Shown: piece after piece, positions 10,858-22,786 of the stretch
Numbering within the stretch: position 1 is the stretch's first letter
Layout of the letters: each line of letters starts with the position of its first letter
Origin: Parietaria judaica
Lineage: Eukaryota; Streptophyta; Magnoliopsida; Rosales; Urticaceae
Assembly: GCA_954871525.1 (NCBI GenBank)
Contig: OX940864.1
Span: forward strand, 20,764,001-20,828,000
Length of the DNA: 64,000 nt
Direction: 5' to 3'
Translations under genes and position numbers: made by a program
The notes under the pieces: generated by a model
The model's database searches: none
Told to the model about the DNA's origin: nothing
What the model saw: the letters and a program-made list of their open reading frames with translations, nothing else

Positions 10858-11356
10858 ACGCATTCTATATTTTATACTTATATGTCGTCCTTAATTATTA
10901 TCGTTTATTGTTTATTTTGTTGTCCTTAATTATTATCGTTTATTGTTTATTTTGTTGTCATTTGATTTCCACTAAAACTACATGTCATTTAGTTTTAGCG
11001 AAAACTACATGTCCTTTTTGTTTAGGTTGTTGATGCATTATATAAGCATCATTTTGTGTCTTCTAATATCTAGAGATTGAATGAATGAAAATTGGAACTT
11101 TGAGTTCTTCCCCAAAATCGAGAGTCTTGTGAGCGAGCGTCAAGTTTGATGCCTAAGAGCCGGTATTCGTGTGCGACTCAACGGTGATTGGATGCCTGGA
11201 GTTTAGCATTCGTGCGCGAATCAATAGGCGAAGGAAGGTTCTTCGATCGGGTATTCGTACGCCGAATCAACGATCAAGATAGATTATCCGGTAACGTTTT
11301 CTATCTTTTCTAGTTTGAAGATCGATCATCGATCTTCCAATTATTCCGCTGCATCA
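10823..11356 (+). repeat. third LTR of the tandem element
   Basis: 534 bp, ending GCATCA immediately before the GAGAC target duplication. It shares the 35-bp internal duplication with the middle LTR. Confidence 0.88.
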
Positions 11357-12055
11357 GAGACCCACGGGGAAGAAATTTTCAGAAGAAAAAAAAAAATGTA
11401 TAGGGTGAAAATTACCTTGCTAATCACAGTATGACACTAGTTCCGCTTTTTTATTTTTGTTTATAGGGATTGTTGTCTCTCGTTAGGAATTTCGCTCGAC
11501 ATATTTGTAGAAATATGCAAGTAAAAGTAGTAAGTAAAGCTATATATATAATTCATCAACAATTAACACAGAGAAATTAGAAAAGTAGTGACCAATGTTC
11601 CAAAAATTGAAACGAGTGATCACTTTCATAATATATATAGGTCTAACATGTGCTGTCAAAATCTCAACCACCATTTCCTTAGAGCAACTCCACCCGTACC
11701 CCATTTGGTGATATGGCGCAGGGTGCTTCTCCAACTGAGCTTCAATTCTCACGCCAAAATGGCGTGGGTAGTGGATATGCAGTGAGACCCCGTTAAATAT
11801 GATGTGGTACTATTCACCTCTGCATTTTACTTTTGAGAAATTATAGTAGATAATCATCATTCATCGTTTAAATTTACATTTATCAAACGTGTGGTTTTAA
11901 TTAATAAAATAGCCAATCAGGATGATGTGGCATTGAAAACTAATATCTCCATACCGAAATTGCCCCTCAACCTATTAAATTTGTTTTTTATTTCTAAATT
12001 AATTTAAATTAATTTATTATTAATTGTGTATGATTTTATGAATAATTTTGTACCA
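11357..12055. other. duplicated spacer plus possible PIF/Harbinger-type terminus
   Basis: 11357-11520 is paralogous to about 50190-50357. At 11679-11695 the sequence TTAGAGCAACTCCACCC resembles the start of plant PIF/Harbinger elements (GAGCATCTCCA-type terminus behind a TTA target). A matching right end was not found with confidence; a weak candidate lies near 15325. The rest is AT-rich with no gene seen. Confidence 0.35.
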
Positions 12056-12580
12056 AATTTGAAATGGTTTACCCAAAGTATTCTCTTCTCTCTCTCGTAT
12101 ATCGATCAAATCATTCTCTCTCCTCTATTTTTGCACACACTCTCTCTCCCGTTTTTCCTCTCATCAAGAACTTCAAACACTCATAACTCCATCCCTGAAA
12201 CTCCGATTGATGCAAATTTGGTACCGTTGTAAAGGTCTTGATGAGACGAAGCTATTGATAGGTGGATTGTGGCCGGAAGTTGCAGGTTTTGGTCAGGATA
12301 GTCACGGTAAGTTCCGGTTGCGCGATTTAAGATTTATCCCGAAAGAGTTTGATTTTGGAAAAAACTAACACCGGATTCATGTTCGGGAGGCCGTCTAGTG
12401 CTAGGTGGAGGTGTTCCGCGTTGTCGCCGCCGTCAACCACCGCCGCCGGTCGCCGGAGTTCGTCTCCGATCGTGAAATTGGATTGGGGGTTTTGAAGCCC
12501 TTGCCAAGGAGATTAAAACCCCTCAATTAATTTCGTAATACGATTTCCGGTAAGCTTCAATTTCGCCGGATCTCCTCCTT
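12056..12580 (+). repeat. diverged chromovirus LTR fragment
   Basis: This segment parallels part of the LTR of the gypsy element at 17584-26553 (roughly 17640-18150). Both have a CT-rich leader, a segment around 'aactaacaccgg', a 'cgccgtcg' GC-rich stretch, and 'tttgaagccct ... aggagat ... ggtaagc'. It is strongly diverged and has no recognisable ends, so it is an old remnant. Confidence 0.5.
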
Positions 12581-13607
12581 TGGTCCCGCCAAACTTGAAG
12601 CTCGTTTTCGATATCGAGTTTATTTCTTGGAGTGTGATTAAGGACGTCACCGGCTATGGTGGTGTGTTGAAGAAGATTGTACACGACGGGGACGGTTGGG
12701 CTACTCCAAGGGGCGAAGTTTTTTTTTTTTTTTTTATTCGTGTTAATTTTGTATTTATTCGTGTTAATTTTGTGTTAATATGTATGTTAAATCGTGTAAA
12801 TGTATGTTAACTCGACTTATAAATGTATGTTAATTGGTTTATTTGTATTTATTCTTGTAAATGTATACTAATTCGAATTGTTAATTTGGTTAATGTTTTT
12901 TAATTCAAATTGTTTTAAATTATTAATGTGGTTAATTCGAATGAATGTTTCTTAAGAAATTTGAGTTTTTATTTCAAAAAGGGAAAAACGTTTTTTATAT
13001 TTAAATTTAAAATATGAAATTTATTTTTATATTTGGAATTCAAATATTTGTTTCCTAATTTATTATTTTATTAATTTTTAAAAAATTTAAAATAAATTCG
13101 TATTAATTATTAATTATTAAAATAAATTTTAAATAAATTTGTTAATTCGAATTTTAATATTAATTATTATTAAAATAAGGGTAGATAAGTCAATTTATAT
13201 CAATTAATGTGGTTTATTGGCTATGACACAAAATTAACCAAACGGTGACTATTTTGACAATTTTAAACGTTTAAGAAGGCTAGTTAGCTTAAACTCCCTT
13301 TACTTTTTAGTCCATCAAATGTTTATAATTTATAAATTTTTCATTGTTTTGTAATTTTATATCATATTTATTCTTAATTTATTCATAACTTTGAGTGCAA
13401 ATTTTAAATTCATTATATTAAAAACTTTAACATACAACATTGACATTTGGAGTTTGAAAAAAAATGACATTAATATTAATACCGAAATAAAATAACATAA
13501 AAACGACATCGAAATAAAAAAAGACATTAAAATAATAATAATAAAAAAACACACACAATAGAACAAATTAAATTACAATACATAATAAATATGTGGTGTT
13601 AATGCGT
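12581..13607. other. AT-rich spacer without genes
   Basis: Contains a poly-T tract (12720-12736), repeated 'tgttaattcg' and 'gtaaatgtatgttaa' motifs and long A/T runs. No coding potential or RNA gene is seen. Confidence 0.6.
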
Positions 13608-13612
13608 AAAAA

Positions 13613-15117
13613 TGGCTATAACTGAGAATCGGATCCAAGGTTCGGGTCCCGAGAGTGACCCGCTGAACACGTGGATAATTGAATGCTGAGTCAACGCGGG
13701 TTGACTAATGATCCTCAAAGCTGGCGGCGAATCCGTCGTCTTGGATGAGTCTCCGGGCTGTCCTTGGCGATCCTCGGCGAACTTCTCTCGTGGTGGCGAA
13801 GTCTGGATTACGGCGAAGCTCCTCGTCGGGTTTCCCTCGTGGTGGCGAAGTTCGGGCGAGGTCCTTGTCTTGGCGAAGCTCCTCGTCTGGGCGGAGTCCT
13901 TGCCTTGGCGATGTCCTCGTCTGGGCGGAGTCCTGGTCTTGATGATTCTTCGTGATTCTCCTTCCTTGGCGAGCTCCTACGGCGATGGAGGACCTGCAAA
14001 AAAGGGTAGATTGGGCCCGTGCCCCGTCGCTTATGGTTGGGCGAGGCTTCCTACGTATCTCAGTTTAAGAGAATAAGGTCCCACGTAGTTCGGGGTTAGT
14101 GATAAACGGCGGGTGAATGACGATGTGGTTTTGCTCGTCGGAAGTGTCGATGTTGGCGGCGCGGGGGTGACCCCTGGCCGGATGGCTGGGTATTACCGGC
14201 GTGATGTGTTCTTCGTCGACCTCGTTGGTGTTGGCGAACTCGTTGTGGCGAGGGGCCTTAACCTGACGAGGGATGCTCCTTGTCGAGGTTGGCGAGGGCG
14301 CCTAACCTGTTAAGGGATGCTCCTTGTCGACCTTGTCGGGGTAGGTGGCCTCGTGTAACGAGGGGCCTTATCCCGACGAGGGATGCTCCTTCCTTTGGAC
14401 GCCTTCGCTGACTCGTCGAACAACTTCTCTTCTTCGAGACTAAGACTCTTCTTCTAGAACGATCTTAGCTCTTATTCAAGTCCTTCCTCCTATAGGAGTG
14501 GACGAATTTTTAGAGAGAGAAAGCTAGAGAGAGATTCTCTGGAGCAAGTTGTGAGTGAGTGTTGAAATGAAGGGGGGGCTCCTATTTATAGGAAAACCAA
14601 CTCCCTGAAATTGCACCTCCTAGGGGCCTGCGAATTCCCTGGATATTGCACCTTCAGGGGTCTGCGAATTCCCTGAATATTGCACCTCCAGGGGTCTGCG
14701 AGTTTCTCCTATGCAAAAGGGGTCGTCGGTGCTTCTTGATTCGTCTCTAATGTCTTCGGGTTGTCCGCGAGTCTGTTTGTTGTGTTCGGGGAAATCCGGA
14801 GGATTTCCCGGGGATCTTCGTGGTCTCGGATCTCCTCGTCGTGTGGAATGATTATAAGTTACGCCCTCGTCAAGTTATGACGAGGGGGCTTGTCGCCTTG
14901 TCGCTTCGTCGGCTTGTCGCCTCGTCGCTTCGTCGGCTTGTCGCCTCGTCGCTTCGTCGGCTCGTCACCTTTTTGATCCCGGGCCTCGCCAATGTCTTAG
15001 TTCGTCGGCCCTGGGTCTTTGGCTTTGGTGATGGGCCTTGACTTTCTTTAATGGGCTTTGACGTTTCTTAATGGGCTTTGACTTTTGCCAAAGGGGGCCC
15101 AATTTTTATATGTTACA
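13613..15117 (-). repeat. solo LTR, 1.5 kb
   Basis: Ends are TGGCTATAAC and TATATGTTACA on the plus strand (TG...CA). The flanks carry AAAAA at 13608-13612 and 15118-15122, a possible 5-bp target duplication but low-complexity. A TATA box reading CCTATAAATAGGAGC on the minus strand near 14580-14595, followed by a CT-rich leader, gives the orientation. Several direct repeats ('ctgcgaattccctg', 'gacgagggatgctcctt') occur. No coding domains are present, so this is most likely a solo LTR left by recombination. Confidence 0.6.
14887..14965. repeat. 24-bp minisatellite inside the solo LTR
   Basis: About 3.3 copies of a 24-bp unit beginning GGCTTGTCGCCTCGTC. Copies differ at one or two bases. Confidence 0.85.
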
Positions 15118-15122
15118 AAAAA

Positions 15123-16640
15123 TGCACATAACATGTGGTATAATTGAAAGATGCTAAAATGGTCTACTAATTGAAGGGTATTATTTTATAGAGTAGTATT
15201 TTATTTATTAAATAATCAATATGTAATATAATTGAAAGATGCTAAATAAATATAAGGGTATAAAGATATATAAGTGAAAGTTGAATATAAATTAGTATTT
15301 CAATTTGGTGTAGAAAGTAGAATTCGGTTGGAGATGAGGTAGTGTTTGATGTGACATATACTACAAAATAGAGTAGAATATAAATTATGCATGACCTTCT
15401 TATTGAAAAATCCTTTTAGATGTCATTATTTATTTGAGTAATCTACATTGTTAAGCAGTATAATTACAGAAACATATTATGTCACAATATTACACACGGC
15501 AAAGTCCTTTTTTTTTTTTTTTTTTTTTATAGGCTTTAGGTATTTTTACTATTTGTATATTTTTTGGTAATATGCTGCTAATTATTGTCGACTAAGGGGT
15601 ATTCATGCCGCAAATTTTTAAGAGAATTTAAACTTTACCAGTGGCTTCATCATAGCCTTACACTATCACTAAACAACGAAATGCTCATTTTAAACAGTTT
15701 AAATATTTTCACCACTACTTTTTAATTTTGACATACTTATAACTTTTGATGACTTAAAACTTTGTAGGCCGATATTTTCTCGAAAAGACAAGACCAAAAA
15801 TTAAAACAAACGACAAGAACAACCTCTTTCGGATTAGAATCATAAAATATACACTAATATACAAAAACGACAAGAGCTTGGTTAAAAGTTACATGGCCAA
15901 TGGGGCATCAAGTTTCCAAGCTCCAAACATGCAAATTGCTCAATGTTTTATGACCATGTAATCCCCCTCACCCTGAATCTAGCCCTAGAAAGTGCCGTCA
16001 ATGAGAAACCAGTCGCCGGAATCGGCAACGCTAATGAGGTGTATTTTGAAAATGTTTTCAATCCAAAAAATAACAATAATTAAAATTTAAAACTATCAAA
16101 CCTCAACTGAGAGAGAGAGAGAAAAGAGAGCCCGGATGTAATAAAAAATGGATGGAAAATATCCTCTAACACATTTTCTTTCATCTTTCGTTACTTTTAT
16201 CACTATAAAAAGACATGTAGATTATTAGATTCACGCCACCACACTTGACTTAATGTTAGTTACTTATGCCGCTATTCTACCATTTTAAAATCATTTACTG
16301 CTTGACCCATAATTATTTAAATCAATCATAATTTGATTGTTAAAATGCCACGACGACTTTTTCAATTTGCAAGATAATGAGAATGATATCAATATTAATA
16401 CCGTTTGCAATTTGTAATGAGATAAAAAAATAATATCAAAAGACAGTAATAATGAAAAACACAATACAACAAGTAAATTAAAATTACAATAGATTAACTA
16501 CTAACTAGTACTCGTTAAGATTGATCCAAAATCCTTAATTAGAACTATATATTTTTTTGTTTTCTTTCTTTGCTTTCTTTTATCTTTTTCTTTTTCTTTT
16601 CAAGTCATTTATGGCCAGCTTTTGTGGATGCGAGGCTATT
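15123..16640. other. spacer, right part homologous to the 3' flank of Y2
   Basis: 15123-16230 is AT-rich with a poly-T run at 15509-15528 and no gene seen. 16240-16640 is clearly paralogous to 51235-51715, immediately 3' of CYP79 copy Y2: 'cttgacttaatgttagttac', 'aatgagataaa' and 'gtggatg..aggctatt' occur in the same order. This identifies it as the 3' flank of the Y1 pseudogene. Confidence 0.7.
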
Positions 16641-17422
16641 TTTTTTGAAAACTGGTTGTATTAATTAAACCAAATCAGAGTGAGAATCTCTTGACAAAAC
16701 GGAACCAAGCCACTCGGGGCAATCCCTCGACCACATGTCGGGGATAAGGCCCAATAGACGGTTCTTAGCTACTCTATTGGCAACTTCATTAGAAGATCTC
16801 GGGATCCAACGACACCCTAGTCTCGGCCTAACCTCGCGGAGGAGGTGCGCGATGTCCGCGATAATCGGGCCTTGAACGCTATTAAGCTTACCCCCGTTGA
16901 CAAGTTGGGACGCTCTAAGACAATCGGTCTCCAAGCTCGCCACCGTCCCAAAACGCTCCCGGACAAAGGCAAGACCATCTCGAATTGCATGGCATTCCGC
17001 GGTCACCGTAGAATCCACGTTCACAAGTAAACGTGCTACAAAGCCGAGAAGCTCCCCGCGGTGGTTCCTCACAACTCCACCAGTCGCCGCATTACCCGTG
17101 CTCTTATCCCATGCCGCATCCACATTGAGGCTAAGTTCTCCGCGGATCGGGGCGAGCCAAGCTTCTTGTCGAACCGGTGTGCTCCCCGACGGAACCTCCG
17201 AAGAGCGGTTGCTTGTCTTGAAACTTTGGAACCAGCACGTTACCTTCTCAACCCACGCCGCCGGTTTATGGGCTTTGTGGTCGAAGAGGCGAGTGTTCCG
17301 ATCGGACCACGACGCCCAAACAAGGCCACAAAAAAATTCTAAGTCCGCCACCGAGAGAACATCGAGCGCCCGATAGCAAAGTTCCCGGAAAGGAACCGGC
17401 CCCGTCTTGTCAACCCATCTCA
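16641..17422 (-). mobile_element. 5'-truncated LINE in the last codons of Y1
   Basis: Inserted in the minus orientation. The poly-A tail appears as T-rich sequence at 16639-16646, and the 5'-truncated end joins P450 sequence at about 17423. In Y2 the uninterrupted sequence runs 'ggctattcatgagacgacaagg', so the insertion sits at the stop codon region and removed about ten bases. No clear target duplication is visible. It is the same family as the LINE at 40466-42335. Confidence 0.8.
16665..17420 (-). pseudogene. LINE ORF2 C-terminus with RVT_3-type RNase H
   Basis: The minus-strand frame gives the end of the zf-RVT region (DLEFFCGLVWASWSDRN) and then an RNase H domain of the plant LINE type: LNVDAAWDKSTG (first Asp), TAECHAIRDGL (Glu), LETDCLRASQLV (second Asp) and NEVANRVAK (C-terminal Asn in place of the usual catalytic or metal-binding position). 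The protein ends CPEWLGSVLSRDSHSDLV, paralleling the other LINE. Reverse transcriptase and endonuclease are missing by 5' truncation. The frame is artificially extended upstream into about 31 codons of out-of-frame P450 exon 3. Confidence 0.8.
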
Positions 17423-17583
17423 ACAAGGAGTGATAGAGAGACGATTTGAGGCAAGGGTATAGCTTTGAACAACGAATTACCGTCGGTGGAAAGATCGACC
17501 TAGTCGCAGCAGCCATTAGGCACCCGCCACGTGAAACCCTAGAGAAGCCTCTCCAAGACCAACGTCACGTTGGAGCCCAGCAC

Positions 17584-19698
17584 TGTAAAACCCTTAAAAA
17601 AAAAAAAAAAGATGAGTCAGAAAAGAAAAAAAAAGGGTTTGAATAAACCCATTTCCTCTCTCTCTCTTCCCGTATTCCTCTCTCTCTCTCCCTCTCATCT
17701 CTTTTATTTTTTTTCTCTTCCAATCTTCAAGACAACATATCTCCCTCCTCGGAACTCCAATCGGCGAATGGTTGATACCGTCGGAAAGCTCGTGAAGAGG
17801 CGAGTCCGGTGATAGGCGTATGTTAGCCGGAAGTCGTGTCATTTGGCCAGAATAATCGCCGGAAGGTTCGGTTTTAAAACCTTAGATCTATTTCATTCCG
17901 GTTATATTTTGAGAAAACTAACACCGGAATCATGTTCATGAAGCCTATTAGAGTCCGTTGGTGGTGCCACCTCGCCGTCGTCGTCGCCGGCCGCCGTCGT
18001 CGTCGCCGGCCGCCGCCGTCGGCCGCCGCGTCATTTTCCGATCTCGGATTTTTTTGAGGGGTTTTGAAGCCCTCGTCGAGGAGATCGAAAGCCCTCGATC
18101 GGAATCGTCATCGGACTCTCGGTAAGCCAGAATTTCCTTGACCTAGTTTCTGAATTTAGATGATCAAATTAGGTGTGTTCTGGGCCTTGATTGATAAAAT
18201 TGACCTCGCCGTTGTGTTTAGAATAGTCGGATTAGGCTAGGAGAGGTATTACATAGTCGAATTGATGCCCGTTTTACTGCCTCGTTTTGCGTGCCCAACA
18301 AGATTTCGGCCCGGGTTAAATTTCAGCGTGTCGGGTTTTCAATTGACAATTTGAATTCCAATCTTAGTATTATTTGACTTATGAATGGTATCGGTGTTAT
18401 AGCTGGCACGGATAGTCGTCCCGTAGTCGCCTCGAAGACTGTGCTACCCGAACCACCCGTTTTGACTAATTCAGCAGATCCCGAAGTCTCTAGTCATCAA
18501 TCTCATGGCCAAGACGAACCCGCATCATCGACTAGCTAGTCGATCGGTCAAAGTTTCCACAAATTGAGGTAGGGGCTATTACCTTTTCTCGCAAATTAAA
18601 ATGAACGTAGAAACCAATGCTCTAATGAAGATTGAACTGGATAGGTTTACATTGGAATTAATGAATTTATATGTTATTAAAAAGATAAAAGTTAGTATTG
18701 TGATTGATGTCGCTTGTTGGCGGCGATGGAAAACATGTATGATTTGCATCGGTTTGGTGCTTGATATTATATTTTATGTTTATGTTACGTCGGTATGACG
18801 TGTGATGATATGGTACCCGCTTCGGGCGGATGATGTGTGTTGATATGGTACCCGCTTCGGGCGGATGAGCTGCTGACGAGCAGCTGGCTACTGCGCAGTA
18901 GGCCGGACATGGATATGGATACATATATGGATATGATTGGTGACCCAAAAGTCAACATTTCGACCCATGGAGAACTGGCCGTCTTTGGTGGTGATTAGGA
19001 TCCCGAGTCAAGGGCGAGTTACGGTTAGAGACTTCTAGTCCACCTGTGCTCGTGCCTTGTGGACTCGATGGGATTTAGTGGAGTAAAGGCGCGAGCTGAC
19101 TCGGCATGGACCACCGAAATGATTTGACTTTTGTGGAGTTTATTTATTTATTTATTTTTTTATGAAAATGATGATTAAATGGTTTATGATGGCGTTTAAT
19201 TTATTTAATTGTAATTTGACTAATAAAGGTTCGGTAAAGAGAATTGGTAATAGATTCCCTACTGAGCATGTGGTGCTCACCCCTTCCATATACATTTTTT
19301 TCCCTTCCAGTTACAGGTGGTGATCAGTATCCAACTCCGGGCGAGGAGTAGTTTGAGTTAGGAGGTCGACGTGTTGATTAGCTTAACCGTACCTCTAGTG
19401 TTCGTCGAGGTGAATCTCGCTTTTTGGGTTGATCTTTTATTCAGACTTGTAATGGATTAAATTAAGGATATTTGTGATGGTGATACTTTATATTTGTCGT
19501 TTTATGGTGTTGTATAAACTGTGGTCGTTGATATTGTATTGTCGTTTTAAGTCCCATGGGCAAAAGTTATGTGTTTGTTGACGTGGACGTTGAATATTCA
19601 ACGATATTGTTTAAATGATGATGTGTCATTGACCGGTCCAAGTTTGAAAAGTCGTTGTTTTTGTCTTATTCTACTAACCCCCATCTAGGGGCGTTACA
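17584..19698 (+). repeat. gypsy 5' LTR
   Basis: 2115 bp, TG...CA. It differs from the 3' LTR by small indels in the poly-A tract, an extra block of CCGTCG-type repeats near 17990-18020, and a short segment near 19475-19490 that is missing from the 3' LTR. Confidence 0.93.
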
Positions 19699-19840
19699 GC
19701 TTGGTATCAGAGCATAGGTTACGGTATCTAGGGTACAACACCATAAAGTTATTTATTTATTTTTAAGTGTTTTGGGTCGTGTTTTGTTTTGTATCACCAT
19801 CCATAATCCTGACATTTTAATCTTTTTACAGTTGATCAAC

Positions 19841-22786
19841 ATGGTACGGAATTCTCGAAATACCCCTGATGCGCGTCCCGCGTTTGATTTTGAGCAAATG
19901 GCTGCTGCTTTCCAAGCGATGCAACAAGCATCACAACCACGCGACCCTGCTGCCAGAAAGAGGAGAACCTTTGCAGAGTTTATGAATCAATCCCCTCCGA
20001 AGTTTGAAGGATTCCCTGATCCTGCCACTGCTGAGAGATGGTTGGAGTTGGTTGAGAAGAAGTTTGAGGTGCTTGACATTCCGACCGAATACCGTGTTAA
20101 TTTCGCCACTTATCTTTTCGAGGGCCCAGCGGCCCAATGGTGGAAAATGTACCAGGAAGATACCGGGGTGAATGAACCGACATGGTCAAACTTTGTTTCT
20201 GCATTCTTGGCGTATTATGTTCCTGAGGACTACCGTTTGGGAAAGATTTATGAGTTCTCGCAGTTGACTCAGGGGAGTATGACAGTGGCTGAGTATCAGG
20301 CAAAGTTTGTCGAGCTGTCGCGCTATAACCCGGATGCTGTGGCTAACCCTGCAGCTAGAATAGTGAAGTTCCGACAGGGACTTCGACAACGGATTCGTGA
20401 AACCTTGGCGCCATTGCGGTTTTCTGATTTCTCAGAACTTGTCATTTCTGCGAAGAACACTGAAGCAGAGCAAAATCGTAATTATCAGGCAAGACAGAGA
20501 GGCTCCGAGACGAGAGACAGGAAAACAGACAAGAAAGGCAAGAGTTACAGTCAAGGTTCTTATAGTAGCGGATCGAGCGCTAGTTCGGGTTCTGGTTCAT
20601 CTGGCAGTCGGAGATACTCGCCTTATGGTACTTGTCACCTCTGCGGGCAGCCTGGCCATTACAAACGCGATTGTCCATTTTCACAGCAACAGTTCCAACC
20701 ACAGATATCTCACACCCAACCTATTGGGACCCAGAGTTTCTACTCGCCAGGTGGTGCGAATCAGAATCGTCCTTTTTCAAACCAGAGTCCTATACCCAAC
20801 CAGTCGATGGGATTTCAGCCTCGAGGTTTCGCTCCACAGAGACCTCAAGGATTTGGGTTTCCTTCGGGTCAGACTGCACCAGTCCCTGCACCGTCATCAG
20901 GCAGTCACAATAATTTCCGCCCTCAAGGGAGTGGTGGCTCAGGCGGAGGGCAGAATAGAGGTGGCAGATCGCAGTCGAGCAGGAACAAAGGGAAAGGAAA
21001 ATCATATGCCGTTACGGGTGTCGAGGCCCAGGGGAAAGAAGTCGTCGACGGTATGATTCTTGTTTCTAATTGTTTATCTCGTGTACTGTTTGATACGGGG
21101 GCATCACATTCTTTTATATCGGTGAGTCTCGCGTCATCTTTGGGGCTAGATATCGAGGCATGCACTATTCCGTTAGAGTTGTCCACTCCTATAGGGGGAG
21201 TGTCGGAGGTTTCATTGATTTGCAGGTCATGTAAGCTCGTCATCGAGGAGGGAAAATTCACAGCAGATTTGCTAATTCTTCCTATGATCGAGTTTGATGT
21301 AATATTGGGAATGGATTGGTTGTCTAAGTATCGTGCTATAGTTGATTGTTACAGGAGACGTGTCACCCTCAGAAAGAAAGATGGACAAGTTATCGAATAT
21401 CAGGCCAAAGGTGGAATATGGCCCCATAATCCTATCTTGAAATCTCTTCTTGGAGGAAAGAGGAATCTTGAAGGGTCGGGAGTTAATTGTGCTATTGAAG
21501 ATGTAGGGCAGAGTGCTTTAAACCCGTACATCCCCGTAGTACGAGAATTTGACGATGTGTTTCCATCGGAGCTTCCGGGACTTCCTCCGGAACGTGAGAT
21601 TGAGTTTGGCATTGACTTAGTTCCTGGGAGTTCTCCGATCTCTATGACTCCTTACCGTATGGCTCCAGCAGAATTGGCAGAATTGAGGGAACAATTAGAC
21701 GACTTGTTAAGTAAAGGGTTTATCAAACAGAGTACATCTCCGTGGGGAGCGCCCGTCCTATTTGCTAAGAAAAGCGATGGTAGTTTACGCCTTTGTGTGG
21801 ACTACAGACAGCTCAATAAGGTAACGATTAAGAACAAATACCCTTTACCGCGCATTGATGACTTATTCGACCAATTGGGAGGATGCAAATACTTCTCAAA
21901 GATAGACTTGCGGTCAGGTTACCACCAGTTGAGGATTCGAGATGCCGACACCCCGAAGACAGCATTCCGTACACGATATGGTCACTTTGAGTTCACGGTT
22001 ATGCCTTTTGGTTTAACGAACGCTCCAGCGGCGTTTATGGACTTAATGAATAGGATTTTTCGACCATACTTGGATCGATTCGTTGTTGTCTTTATTGACG
22101 AGATACTTATCTATTCAAAAACCTTAGAGGAACACGCAGAACATTTGCGGATTGTTTTACAGACTTTGCGGGACCATCGCCTATACGCGAAGAAAGAAAA
22201 ATGTGAATTCTGGATGACCGAAGTGAAGTTCTTAGGCCACGTGATCTCGCAGGAAGGTATTGCCGTAGACCCATCAAAGGTTGAAGCTATCTTGAACTGG
22301 AGGCAACCAAGAAATGTGGAAGAAGTTCGAAGTTTCCTAGGTCTTGCGGGCTATTACAGGAAGTTCGTGGAGAATTTTTCAAAAATTTCCGCGCCGCTAA
22401 GCAAGCTCACCAGAAAAGATGTTCAATTCAGTTGGGATGATAGATGTGAAGAGTCTTTTTCAGAGTTGAAACGACGATTGACGAGTGCTCCTGTCCTTGT
22501 TGTTCCCAATCTAGATGAAGTGTTTACAGTGTATACTGATGCATCTCGAAGTGGACTAGGCTGTATGCTCATGCAACAAGGGAGAGTGGTGGCATATGGT
22601 TCTAGGCAGTTAAAGCCGCATGAACAAAACTATCCCACCCACGACTTGGAGCTAGCAGCAGTGATATTTGCACTCAAAATCTGGCGTTGTCATCTTTACG
22701 GCTCAAGATTTGAGATATTCACCGATCATCAAAGTCTCAAGTATTTGTTCACGCAGAGAGACTTGAATTTACGACAACGAAGATGA
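19841..22786 (+). pseudogene. gypsy gag-protease-RT-RNase H polyprotein, broken
   Basis: The best start is the ATG at 19841 (MVRNSRN), although the frame is open from 19772. In order: gag (retrotransposon gag domain, about 19990-20400), zinc knuckle [14 protein letters not shown] (20633-20674), aspartic protease with FDTGASHSF (Asp codon 21092-21094), reverse transcriptase from about 21640, and RNase H starting at [10 protein letters not shown] (about 22535). The RT catalytic box reads FIDEILIYS, so the second of the two metal-binding aspartates is glutamate (codon 22100-22102). This should cripple polymerisation. The frame ends at TGA 22784-22786, where this family normally has Trp, before the integrase. 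Confidence 0.93.

Larger units (their letters stand above)
6668..11356 (+). mobile_element. tandem non-autonomous LTR retroelement: LTR-body-LTR-body-LTR
   Basis: Three LTRs (6668-7166, 8728-9261, 10823-11356) alternate with two 1561-bp bodies, giving a repeat period of 2095 bp. LTRs begin TGATGCGG and end GCTGCATCA. The whole 4689-bp array is flanked by the perfect 5-bp duplication GAGAC (6663-6667 and 11357-11361). The paralogous DNA at about 50189-50200 shows the empty site. Each body starts with a primer-binding-like site TGGTATCACAGC (7170-7181 and 9265-9276), one base different from the usual initiator-Met-tRNA site. There is no protease, RT or integrase, so it must use enzymes from another element. 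The tandem form likely arose by unequal recombination between LTRs, or from a dimeric cDNA. Confidence 0.92.

Noticed and set aside
13708..14313. ORFs of 63-122 codons inside the 1.5-kb solo LTR
   Set aside because: They arise from GC-rich 'gcgaagtc'/'tcctcgtc' repeats in several frames and have no recognisable domain.
17423..17516. N-terminal 31 codons of the LINE frame at 16665-17516
   Set aside because: This part is P450 exon 3 read in the wrong frame and fused to the LINE by the insertion.
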